A stretch of 64,000 nt of DNA, from assembly GCF_039631295.1 (NCBI RefSeq), contig NZ_JBDIVE010000012.1, forward strand, positions 1 through 64,000, given 5' to 3'. This stretch comes from Viridibacterium sediminicola (GTDB lineage Bacteria > Pseudomonadota > Gammaproteobacteria > Burkholderiales > Rhodocyclaceae). How positions within the stretch are numbered: position 1 is the first letter of the stretch; each line of letters opens with the position of its first letter. Positions 53,909 through 62,421 of the stretch are shown piece by piece. The position numbers and the translations under genes were made by a program. The notes beneath the pieces are model-generated. The model ran no database searches. It saw nothing but the letters and a program-made list of their open reading frames with translations, and was not told the DNA's origin.

Positions 53909-54946
53909 ATGAGCGAAGCGGCGGACAAGGATTTTTTCGAGGCCATGGTGGCCTTGTCGTTGTGGCGCAATACGCATCCGGACAAGAAGATCGAGGCGGA
54001 GCCGGCCGAGATCATGGAGAAGCGGCGCATCGTGATGGTTCGCCTGTCGTCGCTGCAGGAAGGGGATGTCGATCCGTGGATGGGGCAGCGGGTCGAGATC
54101 CTGATCCGCAAGAGCAGCCGCTACATCGTCTATCTCGATGACAAGCTGGAGATCCAGTGGTGGTGGACGCAGCGCCTCTCCAGCGAGGAGGGGATGAGCG
54201 TGATCCAGGCCAACATCATGCGCCTGAGCTGCGCCAGCAATTTCCTGCTCGATGCGCAGAGCGAGCTGCTCAAGGCGCCCTTCCCCAAGCTGCGCGTGTT
54301 GCTGCGCTGGCTGCCCTGGTTCCGGCGCATGAACGAGGCGCAGCAGACGGCCAGCGTTGCACGCGCACGCGACAGCGCGCGGCGCATCCGCATGCTGATC
54401 GCTGAGTCGATGGCGATGGTGCTCAACGGCGTGAGCCGCGCCGAGTGCGAGAAGGTGCAGGCGATGGCCGAGGATCAGATCCTCATCGCCAAGGACCAGC
54501 TGTGTCGCCCGGTTTTCTTCTGGTGGTTCATCTATGTGCTGTGCCTGCTCGGTCTGGCCAGTCTCGCCAGCCACTGGCTGGACAGCGTCTGCCCAGCGCT
54601 GACGGGCATCTCGCCGTGGTTGCAGGCGGCGCTGGCGGGCGCGTTTGGCGCCTTGCTGTCGGTGACGACGCGCACGCGATCGCTGCGCCTGGAGCCGGAG
54701 TCGGGCAAGCGCGGCTTGCGCATGGAGGCGGTCAGCCGCCTGCTGATCGGCGTGGGTGCCGGCATCCTGGTGCATCTGGCCTTCGAGGCCGAGATCATCC
54801 TCAAAGGCGCGCTGAGCAGCACGCCCAGCATCGCCAACGCGGCGCATGCCTTCCTGTGCATTGCTTCGGGCTGGAGCGAGAAGATCCTTCCCTCGCTGCT
54901 GGGCCGGGCGGAATCTTTCGTCAGCAGCGAAGCGGCGGAGAAATAG
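53909..54946 (+). CDS. Membrane protein of unknown function
   Basis: 345 aa. Soluble N-terminal ~195 residues are rich in Arg and Glu. Then come membrane segments WWFIYVLCLLGLASLASHWL, LQAALAGAFGALLSVTTRT and a hydrophobic stretch LLIGVGAGILVHLAFEAEII. No family recognised. A patatin-like gene follows 99 bases downstream on the same strand, probably in one operon. Confidence 0.65.
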   Translation: MSEAADKDFFEAMVALSLWRNTHPDKKIEAEPAEIMEKRRIVMVRLSSLQEGDVDPWMGQRVEILIRKSSRYIVYLDDKLEIQWWWTQRLSSEEGMSVIQANIMRLSCASNFLLDAQSELLKAPFPKLRVLLRWLPWFRRMNEAQQTASVARARDSARRIRMLIAESMAMVLNGVSRAECEKVQAMAEDQILIAKDQLCRPVFFWWFIYVLCLLGLASLASHWLDSVCPALTGISPWLQAALAGAFGALLSVTTRTRSLRLEPESGKRGLRMEAVSRLLIGVGAGILVHLAFEAEIILKGALSSTPSIANAAHAFLCIASGWSEKILPSLLGRAESFVSSEAAEK

Positions 54947-55045
54947 CCACCGGCCTTGCCCGGGCGGGCAGTGGCCAAGCACACAGCGGCGTGTCAGGCT
55001 GGCTGCGACACGCTCCGCCGGAGCGACGCAGACAGGAGACTGAAC

Positions 55046-56047
55046 ATGGCACGCAGGGCATTGGTGATCAGCGGTGGTGCGCCCAACGCAACCTTGGTGG
55101 GGGGCGCGCTGGAGGCCTTCGCCGAACTGGGCCTGGAGTTCGATGTGGTGAGCATGTCCGGCGCGGGTGCGCTGCTCGGGCTGATGTATCTGGCACCACG
55201 CAATGGCGAGCCCATCGCAACCCTGCGCGGCCTGACCGAGCTGGGCATTGCCGACGCGATCTATGAGCGTTTTCCGGTCAATTACAAGGTGTTCAACAAG
55301 CCCGGTGAGCTGGCAGACGTCTATCGCCAGATGCTTGCCGGCAATCCCTTGCTGCAGCGGGTGATGGCGCAGCCGGCGCAAGACCCGCTGAGCCAGCTGG
55401 CCAAGGACGGCTTGTCGCTGTGGCTGGCCAGCTGGTGCCCGAGCAGCCTCACGCCGAGTTCGACCGGGCTCTGCGCGCACGTGCCCTTTGCCGAGGAGAT
55501 CATCGACTTCGCGCAGATCGCCCACGTCAGTCCGGCGCTCTATCTCAATGCCTACAACCTCAGCCAGCGGCGGATGGAGAACTTCGACAAACACGCGCTG
55601 AATACGCAGCACCTGCAGGCGGCGCTGTCCTTCCCCTTCCTCTATCCGCCGACGCAGATCGGCGAGGACCTCTACATCGAAGGGGCGGCGCTGGACTGCC
55701 TCAACTTCAAGGGCCTGATGGAAAACCACCCTGAGCTGGAGGAGATCGTGGTGTTCGATCTGCTTGGCGCAGAGCGCCTGCTGCGCGCACCGCGTGATCT
55801 TTATGATGCCTGGGTGATGTCTATCCTCACCCCGCTGGTGGAGATCGCGCGCGACGACGTCAAACTGTTCGAGCAGGTGCACATGCCCAACTACCCGCAG
55901 CTCAAACCGCTGTTCAAGGTGCCGCTGGTGGAATCGGTGCCGGAACAGTTCCTCCCCGATGTCTTTGACTGGTCGCGCAGTAATCTTGAACGCCTGTACA
56001 CGATGGGTTACGCGACGGCCCGCCGCTACGCCGAGGAACATCTGTGA
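55046..56047 (+). CDS. Divergent patatin-like phospholipase
   Basis: 333 aa; AGGAG eight bases before ATG 55046 fixes the start. Patatin layout is visible: an N-terminal LVISGGAPNATLVGGALEAF (oxyanion loop, lacking the usual Arg), nucleophile region VVSMSGAGALLGLMY (standard GTSAGA reads SMSGAG) and a dyad position YIEGAALD where Asp-Gly is Glu-Gly. With these changes it may be inactive or use altered chemistry. Paired with the upstream membrane protein. Confidence 0.75.
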   Translation: MARRALVISGGAPNATLVGGALEAFAELGLEFDVVSMSGAGALLGLMYLAPRNGEPIATLRGLTELGIADAIYERFPVNYKVFNKPGELADVYRQMLAGNPLLQRVMAQPAQDPLSQLAKDGLSLWLASWCPSSLTPSSTGLCAHVPFAEEIIDFAQIAHVSPALYLNAYNLSQRRMENFDKHALNTQHLQAALSFPFLYPPTQIGEDLYIEGAALDCLNFKGLMENHPELEEIVVFDLLGAERLLRAPRDLYDAWVMSILTPLVEIARDDVKLFEQVHMPNYPQLKPLFKVPLVESVPEQFLPDVFDWSRSNLERLYTMGYATARRYAEEHL

Positions 56048-56161
56048 GCCGCTCGCCTTGACGCAAAGCCAAGCCCGCGCCACCAAACAGTGCGAGGATC
56101 TGCAGCTGCGCCGGGAACCAAAGCGGATCGCCCGCATCACACAGCGCACTGTCGTGGTTTC

Positions 56162-57205
56162 ATGAGGAAAGTCTTGCATATGTTGCGAAAGCTGTTGGTG
56201 GCCAGCCTGGGTATGGCGGCCTTGCAAACCGGTTGGGCGGCCAGTGATCCCCGCTCGCTGATGGGCTACACCGAGGGCGCACAGGTGATTCGCGTGCCGG
56301 TCGAGACGGGCCAGGTCGATGTGCTCAATGGCGTGATCTACGCGCAGTGGAAAAGCACCCGCTCGGTACGCCAGATGCAGATGTCCCTGCTGGTGCCGCG
56401 CACCAACGACCTGAAGCCTGCCATCGTGTACTTCCCGGGCGGCGGCTTCACCAGCGCCGAGCACGACAAATACATCGAGATGCGCATGGCGCTGGCACAA
56501 GCGGGCTTCGTGGTGGCCGCCTGCGAATACCGCACGGTGCCCAACACCTTCCCGGCACCGCTGCAAGACGCCAAGGCCGCCGTGCGCTACCTGCGCGAGC
56601 ATGCGCAGGAATACGGCATCGACCCGCAACGCATCGGCGCACTGGGCGATTCGGCCGGCGGCTACGTCGCCCAGCTGCTGGGCACCACGGGCGAAGAGCG
56701 GCGCTTCGACAAGGGCAGCTTCCTCGACAAATCTTCTGCCGTGCAAGCGGTGGTAACGCTCTACGGCATCTCGGATCTGCGCAACATCGGCGCCGGCCTG
56801 CCCGAACGCCTGCAGAAGGTGCATGAATCCCCCGCCGTCACCGAAGCCCTGCTACTCAACGGCCCAGCCTTCGCCAGCTTTGCCGGTGCCTCGGTGCAGT
56901 CGGCACCTGAGAAGGCACTGGATGCCAGCTCGATGGGGCATCTGCAGGGCAAGAAGCCGCCCTTCCTGATCTTCCACGGCAGCGCTGACACGCATGTCTC
57001 GCCAGTGCAAAGCGCGCAGCTCTACGCCGGGCTGATCGCCGGTGGCAACCAGGCCAGCTATGTGCTGGTGGAAGGCGCCAACCACGGCGATCTGAGCTGG
57101 TTCCAGAAACCTATCATCGAGCGCGTCGTGCTCTGGTACCGCGAGGTACTGGGCGCGCCTCTCAAGAAGGCAGGCAAAGCCGCCGACGACAAGGCCAATC
57201 TCTGA
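56162..57205 (+). CDS. Secreted alpha/beta hydrolase (HSL/BD-FAE-like)
   Basis: About 347 aa; a second ATG at 56183 gives a cleaner signal peptide (MLRKLLVASLGMAALQTGWAA). Hormone-sensitive-lipase-like blocks are VYFPGGGFTSAEHDKY (oxyanion HGGG equivalent), ALGDSAGGYVAQLLG (nucleophile), FHGSADTHVSP (Asp) and EGANHGDLSW (His). Probable esterase of short acyl or carbohydrate esters. A hairpin follows the stop. Confidence 0.82.
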   Translation: MRKVLHMLRKLLVASLGMAALQTGWAASDPRSLMGYTEGAQVIRVPVETGQVDVLNGVIYAQWKSTRSVRQMQMSLLVPRTNDLKPAIVYFPGGGFTSAEHDKYIEMRMALAQAGFVVAACEYRTVPNTFPAPLQDAKAAVRYLREHAQEYGIDPQRIGALGDSAGGYVAQLLGTTGEERRFDKGSFLDKSSAVQAVVTLYGISDLRNIGAGLPERLQKVHESPAVTEALLLNGPAFASFAGASVQSAPEKALDASSMGHLQGKKPPFLIFHGSADTHVSPVQSAQLYAGLIAGGNQASYVLVEGANHGDLSWFQKPIIERVVLWYREVLGAPLKKAGKAADDKANL

Positions 57206-57211
57206 CACAAG

Positions 57212-57239
57212 GCCGCCCACGTGCCCGGGCGTGGGCGGC
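57212..57239. terminator. GC-rich hairpin after hydrolase gene
   Basis: GCCGCCCACG and CGTGGGCGGC pair perfectly around an eight-base loop, seven bases after the stop. No T tract, so terminator strength is uncertain. Confidence 0.5.
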
Positions 57240-57323
57240 AAAGCAAGGCTCCATGCGCTGAATCAAAGTTTGCGGCAATGCCGCATCTAGATTGGAAGTA
57301 CAGCACGTGAAAGGAGTCCCGAG

Positions 57324-58475
57324 ATGAGCAGCAATACGTTTTTCATTCCCAGCGTCAACCTCATGGGCCAGGGCTGCCTGCAGGATGCAGTCAGTCAGAT
57401 CGCTGCCTACGGCTGGCGCAAGGCCCTGATCGTCACCGACGCACCTCTGGTGCGCACCGGCATGGTCGGCCGCATTGTGGAAATGCTGGGCGAGCACGGC
57501 GTCAGCGCGGTCGTCTTCGATGAAGTCAAACCCAATCCGAATGTCGCCAATGTGCGCGCCGGCCTCGCCCTGCTGCAGCAATCGGCCTGCGACTGCGTAA
57601 TCTCGCTCGGCGGCGGCTCGCCGCACGACTGCGCCAAGGGCATTGCCCTGGTCGCCACCAATGGCGGCGAGATCAGCGATTACGAAGGCCTCGACAAATC
57701 GGCCAAGCCGCAGCTGCCGCTGGTCGCCATCAACACCACCGCCGGCACCGCCAGCGAGATGACGCGCTTCTGCATCATCACCGACGACACGCGCCACGTG
57801 AAAATGGCCATCGTCGACAAGCATGTGACGCCGATCCTCTCGGTCAACGACGCCGCGCTGATGGCCGGCATGCCGGCCGCATTGACTGCCGCCACCGGCA
57901 TGGATGCGCTGACCCACGCCGTCGAAGCCTATGTGTCGACTGCCGCCACGCCGATCACCGATGCCTGCGCCCTGCAGGCGATGCGCCTGATCAGCCGCTA
58001 CCTGCGCAGCGCCGTGCACAACGGCCAGGACATGCAGGCGCGCGAACAGATGGCTTATGCGCAGTTTCTCGCCGGCATGGCGTTCAACAACGCTTCGCTC
58101 GGTTATGTCCATGCGATGGCGCACCAGCTTGGCGGCTTTTACGATCTGCCGCACGGTGTCTGCAATGCCATCCTGCTGCCGCACGTACAAGCCTTCAACG
58201 CCCGCGTGGCCGCTGCGCGCTTGGGCGATGTAGCGCAGGCGATGGGCGAGGAAGTCAGCGCTCTGGCGCCCGCCCAGGCGGCCGAGCGGGCCTTGCAGGC
58301 GATCCGCAATCTGTCGCGCGATGTCGGTATTCCCGGCGGCGTTGCGCAGCTGGGTGCCAAGGCCGAAGACATACCGGTGCTGGCGCGCAACGCGATGAAG
58401 GACGCCTGCGGCCTGACCAATCCGGTGCAGCCGAATTTCGAGGAAGTCTGCGCGATCTTCAGCGCCGCCTTATAG
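57324..58475 (+). CDS. Iron-containing alcohol dehydrogenase
   Basis: 383 aa, group III Fe-ADH length. Blocks seen are SLGGGSPHDCAKGIA (NAD site), TTAGTASEMTRFCII, MDALTHAVEAYVST (metal Asp/His) and GYVHAMAHQLGGFYDLPHGVCNAILLPHV (two metal His). AAAGGAG precedes the ATG. Oxidises primary alcohols or reduces aldehydes with NAD(P). It stands alone and is followed by a strong hairpin. Confidence 0.92.
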   Translation: MSSNTFFIPSVNLMGQGCLQDAVSQIAAYGWRKALIVTDAPLVRTGMVGRIVEMLGEHGVSAVVFDEVKPNPNVANVRAGLALLQQSACDCVISLGGGSPHDCAKGIALVATNGGEISDYEGLDKSAKPQLPLVAINTTAGTASEMTRFCIITDDTRHVKMAIVDKHVTPILSVNDAALMAGMPAALTAATGMDALTHAVEAYVSTAATPITDACALQAMRLISRYLRSAVHNGQDMQAREQMAYAQFLAGMAFNNASLGYVHAMAHQLGGFYDLPHGVCNAILLPHVQAFNARVAAARLGDVAQAMGEEVSALAPAQAAERALQAIRNLSRDVGIPGGVAQLGAKAEDIPVLARNAMKDACGLTNPVQPNFEEVCAIFSAAL

Positions 58476-58484
58476 GTCAGCGCC

Positions 58485-58511
58485 GCCTGCTGCGTGCGCC
58501 GCGCAGCAGGC
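58485..58511. terminator. Strong hairpin after alcohol dehydrogenase gene
   Basis: GCCTGCTGCG and CGCAGCAGGC form a ten-base perfect stem with a seven-base loop, about ten bases after the stop. No T tract. Confidence 0.55.
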
Positions 58512-58583
58512 CCCTGACACCGCCCGCCCACACGGCGCAACACCGTTCAGTTAGGCTATGTGCATGTTGATGCGCTGGCTTTT

Positions 58584-58718
58584 GACACAAAGGACGCAAA
58601 GGAAAAGCAAAGGTCCACAAGGAAAACGATTTTGGGGTTTCCTTTGTGGACCTTCTGTCTTTCTTTGCGTCCTTTGCGTCGAAAATTCATCGCCCCAAAA
58701 CTGAATATGTCTTCACTG
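58584..58718. repeat. Covarying hairpin repeat II, copy 2
   Basis: Stem GGTCCACAAGG / CCTTTGTGGACC with outer arms GACGCAAAGG / CCTTTGCGTC, and the tail CTGAATATGTCTTCACTG. Homologous to 35533-35671. It lies between the dehydrogenase and PBP genes. Confidence 0.75.
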
Positions 58719-58756
58719 AACGGCGTTAGCCCACAAGGCGGGCTTTTTCATGTTCA

Positions 58757-61216
58757 ATGGCGATCCGTTCATCTCCAGCCTGCCCTCGCGTGTCTGAGCC
58801 TCGCTTCTCCTTGCGCCCGCTGGCGGATCGCGCCCGCAGCTTCCTGCAGCGCCCCGGCCGGCAAAAGTGGTGGGCGCTGCTGGCCGTCCCGCCGGCCCTG
58901 CTGCTGCTCTGGGTGTTGCTGCTGATCCCTTTCACGCCGGGTATTTCGGACATCCGCAAGGCGCACGAAGAAACGCCGGCCCAGGTACTCTCCAGCGACG
59001 GCCAGCTCATCGCCAGCTTCAAGCGCGGCAACCGCGACTGGATCAAGCTCGAAGACATCTCGCCACGCGTCATCGAGGCCCTGATCGCCACCGAAGACCG
59101 GCGCTTCTACGCGCACCACGGCATCGACTTCTGGCGCATGGCCGGCGCCGCGCTGGCCACCGCACGCGGCAATACCCAGGGCGGCTCGACCATCACCCAG
59201 CAGCTGGCGCGCAATCTGTTCCCCGAGGAGATCGGCCGCGAGCAGAACATCTCGCGCAAGATCAAGGAGGCGATCACCGCACTGAAGATCGAGGCGCTCT
59301 ACTCCAAGCAGCAGATCCTCGAGGCCTACCTCAATACCGTGCCCTTTCTCTACAATGCCTATGGCATCGACATGGCGGCACGCACCTATTTCGGCAAGCC
59401 GGCACGCTCGCTCGATCAGCTGGAGAGCGCAACCCTGATCGGCATGCTCAAGGGCACCAGCTATTACAACCCGGTGCTCAATCCGGAACGCGCACGTGCG
59501 CGGCGCAACGTTGTGCTCGCACTGATGGCGCAGCAGGGCCAGCTGACGCCGGCGCGCTACCGGGCGCTCGCCCAGCGCCCGCTGCAGCTGGACTTCGAAC
59601 GCCAGAGCGCCGAGACCGGCCCGGCACCGCACTTCACGCAGCAGCTCAAGCACTGGCTGATCGAGTGGGCCGACCGCAATGACTATGACATCTACACCGA
59701 CGGCCTGGTGGTGCGCACCACGCTCGACTCGCGCCTGCAGAGTTTTGCCGTGCATGCGGTCGAACAGCAGGGACGCCAGTTGCAGGCCATTGCCGAAGGC
59801 GCCTGGGCGGGCCAGTGGCGGGCCGGCAATCGCGTCGTCGAAGCGCTGTTGCGCGAGAGCCCGGAATACGCAGCGGCCACCGCCGCCGGCCAGAGCCCGG
59901 CAGCGGCGATCAAGCAGCTGTTGCGCGATCCGGCCTTCATGCGCCGCCTGCGCGAGAACAAGATCCGCCAACAGCTCGGCTTCCTCGCCATCGACCCGCG
60001 CAGCGGCGCGATCCGCGCCTGGGTCGGCAGTCGCGACTTTGCCAGCGACGCCTACGACCATGTGCGCCAGGCGCGGCGCCAGCCCGGCTCGACCTTCAAA
60101 CCCTTCGTCTATGGTGCCGCCTTTGAGCAAGGCGCCAAGGCGGACGACACCTTCATCGACGCGCCGGTGGAAATCCCCCTTGGCGGCGGTGAAATCTGGC
60201 GCCCCAACGATGCGACGCCGCCGAGCATGGAGCCGATGACGCTCAGCGCCGGGCTGGCGCTGTCGCGCAACCGCATCACCGCGCAAGTCATGCAGCAAGT
60301 CGGGCCGGCGCGCGTGGCGCGGCTGGCGCGGGCGATGGGCGTGCGCGAGAGCAAGCTGGAGGAAGTCCCCTCGCTGGCCCTGGGCACCAGCCCGGTAACG
60401 CTCTACGAGATGGTCAGCGCCTACGCCAGCATTGCCAACGGTGGCCGCTACATCGCGCCGGCCATGGTGGCGCGCATCGAGGATCGTCACGGCAAGCTGC
60501 TCGAAGAATTCCGCCCAGCCAGCGAGCAAGAGGCCCTGTCGCCGCGCGCTGCCGATACCCTGCTCGACGCCATGCGCGGGGTAATCGACCGCGGCACCGG
60601 CAGCGCCATCCGCTACCGCTTCGGGCTGCGCGGCGACTACGCCGGCAAGACCGGCACCACGCAGGACAATACCGATGGCTGGTTCATCCTCATGCATCCG
60701 CAGCTGGTGGCGGGCGCCTGGGCGGGCTTCAACGATGCGCGCATTACCCTGCGCAGCGATTACTGGGGCCAGGGCGCGCACAGCGCGCTGCCGGTGGTCG
60801 GCGATTTCTTCGTGCGCGCCCAGCGTGCGCACCTGATCGACCCGGCGCAGCGCTTTGCCAAGGCCGAAGGCGAGAGCCTGATCGACCGCCTGCGCGCACG
60901 CCTGTTGTCATTCTTCGGTGACGATGCCGCATCCGCGCCGGTGGCGGTGCCCGCGCCGCCTCGCCCGCAGAGTGCACCGGTCGCGGCGAGTGTGCCAGCG
61001 GCGGCGAGCGAAGCCGCAGAGGTGCAGGAGTCGATGCCGGTCGCGATCTTCCCTGCCACCTCTGCCCCGCTGCCGGCGGCCTCCCCACCAGCGGCCAGCA
61101 GCAGCCCGGCGGCGAGCGGCAGCGCGCCACTGGCGGCGCGACCACCCGCGCAAGCCTCGGCGGTGTTGCCCGCCCCCGCCGTGGCGCCGCCCGCCAGCCC
61201 CAGCGCACCGCTCTGA
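58757..61216 (+). CDS. Class A penicillin-binding protein
   Basis: 819 aa bifunctional murein synthase. A membrane anchor lies near 38-60. The GT51 transglycosylase has ATEDRRFYAHHGIDFWRMAG and GGSTITQQLARNLF. The transpeptidase has PGSTFKPF (SxxK), SRNRIT (SxN) and KTGTTQDNTDGWF (KTG). The last ~130 residues are an unusual Ala/Pro/Ser-rich tail. It polymerises and crosslinks peptidoglycan in the periplasm. Confidence 0.93.
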   Translation: MAIRSSPACPRVSEPRFSLRPLADRARSFLQRPGRQKWWALLAVPPALLLLWVLLLIPFTPGISDIRKAHEETPAQVLSSDGQLIASFKRGNRDWIKLEDISPRVIEALIATEDRRFYAHHGIDFWRMAGAALATARGNTQGGSTITQQLARNLFPEEIGREQNISRKIKEAITALKIEALYSKQQILEAYLNTVPFLYNAYGIDMAARTYFGKPARSLDQLESATLIGMLKGTSYYNPVLNPERARARRNVVLALMAQQGQLTPARYRALAQRPLQLDFERQSAETGPAPHFTQQLKHWLIEWADRNDYDIYTDGLVVRTTLDSRLQSFAVHAVEQQGRQLQAIAEGAWAGQWRAGNRVVEALLRESPEYAAATAAGQSPAAAIKQLLRDPAFMRRLRENKIRQQLGFLAIDPRSGAIRAWVGSRDFASDAYDHVRQARRQPGSTFKPFVYGAAFEQGAKADDTFIDAPVEIPLGGGEIWRPNDATPPSMEPMTLSAGLALSRNRITAQVMQQVGPARVARLARAMGVRESKLEEVPSLALGTSPVTLYEMVSAYASIANGGRYIAPAMVARIEDRHGKLLEEFRPASEQEALSPRAADTLLDAMRGVIDRGTGSAIRYRFGLRGDYAGKTGTTQDNTDGWFILMHPQLVAGAWAGFNDARITLRSDYWGQGAHSALPVVGDFFVRAQRAHLIDPAQRFAKAEGESLIDRLRARLLSFFGDDAASAPVAVPAPPRPQSAPVAASVPAAASEAAEVQESMPVAIFPATSAPLPAASPPAASSSPAASGSAPLAARPPAQASAVLPAPAVAPPASPSAPL

Positions 61217-61421
61217 GCGCCGGCTGCGGCTTGATTCGCCGCAAGGCAAAGGCGAACGGCAGCACAAGGCATTTGCATTTGTGTCAGCCGGGGTTTACCC
61301 TCGCGAGTTCCCGCCGTACGCGTCAGCGTCGCCCGCCCACATGCCGGGTCTGCGACGCACGACACAGCAAGGCCATTCACCCACAACCGACGCCTCGCGT
61401 CGATTTGAAAAGGAAGCTCCC

Positions 61422-62060
61422 ATGAAAATCGCTCTCATCAATGAGAACAGCCAAGCGGCCAAGAACGAAATCATCTTCAACGCGCTGAAGACCGTTGCCG
61501 AGCCCCTGGGCCACACCGTGTTCAACTACGGCATGTTTGGCGCTGAAGATCCGGCATCGCTGACCTACGTGCAAAACGGCATCCTGGCCGCCATCCTGCT
61601 GAACTCCAAGGCGGCTGACTTCGTCGTCACCGGCTGCGGCACGGGCATGGGCGCCATGCTGGCGCTGAACTCCTTCCCGGGCGTGTTCTGCGGTCTGATC
61701 ATCGACCCGACCGACGCTTTCCTGTTCGGCCAGATCAACGACGGCAACGCCATCTCGATGCCCTACGCCAAGGGTTTCGGCTGGGCTGCTGAACTGAACC
61801 TGCAAGACGTGTACCGCAAGCTGTTCGACGGCGAGCGTGGCCTGGGCTACCCGAAGGAACGCGCTGCCATCATGGCCAAGAACCGCGGCATCCTGAAGGA
61901 TGTGAAGGCTTCGACGACCAAGGATCTGGTCAGCGGCCTCAAGGGTCTGGATCAAGACCTGGTCAAGGGCGCCATCGCCGGTGCGAAGTTCCAGGAATAC
62001 TTCTTCGCCAACAGCCAAGACGAAGCGATCACCGCTTACGTCAAGAGCCTGGTGCTGTAA
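61422..62060 (+). CDS. RpiB/LacAB-family sugar-phosphate isomerase
   Basis: 212 aa; AGGAAG precedes the ATG. RpiB-like features are MKIALINENSQAAKNEI and VVTGCGTGMGAMLALNSFPGVFCG with NDGNAISMPYAKG. It is longer than E. coli RpiB (~150 aa), with an added C-terminal helical part. Probable aldose-ketose isomerase of a pentose or hexose phosphate. A strong terminator follows. Confidence 0.88.
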   Translation: MKIALINENSQAAKNEIIFNALKTVAEPLGHTVFNYGMFGAEDPASLTYVQNGILAAILLNSKAADFVVTGCGTGMGAMLALNSFPGVFCGLIIDPTDAFLFGQINDGNAISMPYAKGFGWAAELNLQDVYRKLFDGERGLGYPKERAAIMAKNRGILKDVKASTTKDLVSGLKGLDQDLVKGAIAGAKFQEYFFANSQDEAITAYVKSLVL

Positions 62061-62105
62061 TTTGGCCCTCTGAGTTCATCGCAACTCAGACACGCTGAAC
62101 GCTGA

Positions 62106-62144
62106 AAAGCCCGGATCACGGTAAAACGTGATCCGGGCTTTTTC
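62106..62144 (+). terminator. Rho-independent terminator after RpiB-like gene
   Basis: A long stem (AAAGCCCGGATCACG with CGTGATCCGGGCTTT) around a six-base loop, followed by a T run. It lies about 46 bases after the stop. Confidence 0.92.
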
Positions 62145-62421
62145 TTTGCCTGTGCCTGCCGCACCATGGAGCTTGATCCTGCGCAGCGCGCTGTATCCGG
62201 TCATGTCGATAAGGTCGGCGCAGATGGCCGCAGCACTTGTGCGACGGACTCAAAACGCGACGCTTTCACCCCTGATCAGGAACTCACGTAAATCCGCCCC
62301 CCATGTCACACAAGCATCGTTTTAGCGGCTCATGCTTTACATTGAGTGCCCAGCCGTACTCAGCCCCACCCAACACCTTGCAGCACCGCCTGACCTTATC
62401 TTGTAACGAGAGCGAAGAACC
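62145..62421. other. Spacer between terminator and phosphoesterase gene
   Basis: 277 bp with no gene. It presumably holds the promoter of the phosphoesterase gene. A weak Pho-box-like stretch near 62300 is not good enough to call. Confidence 0.4.

Noticed and set aside
53690..56824. 1044-codon antisense open frame
   Set aside because: It runs opposite to four well-supported genes and its product is Arg/His/Gln-rich with no domains, as expected for an antisense frame in high-GC DNA.
58769..60832. 687-codon antisense open frame
   Set aside because: Mirror of the class A PBP gene; no motif or ribosome site.
62290..62320. Pho-box-like sequence upstream of the phosphoesterase
   Set aside because: Only one weak TGTCAC half-site; no second repeat at 11-base spacing.
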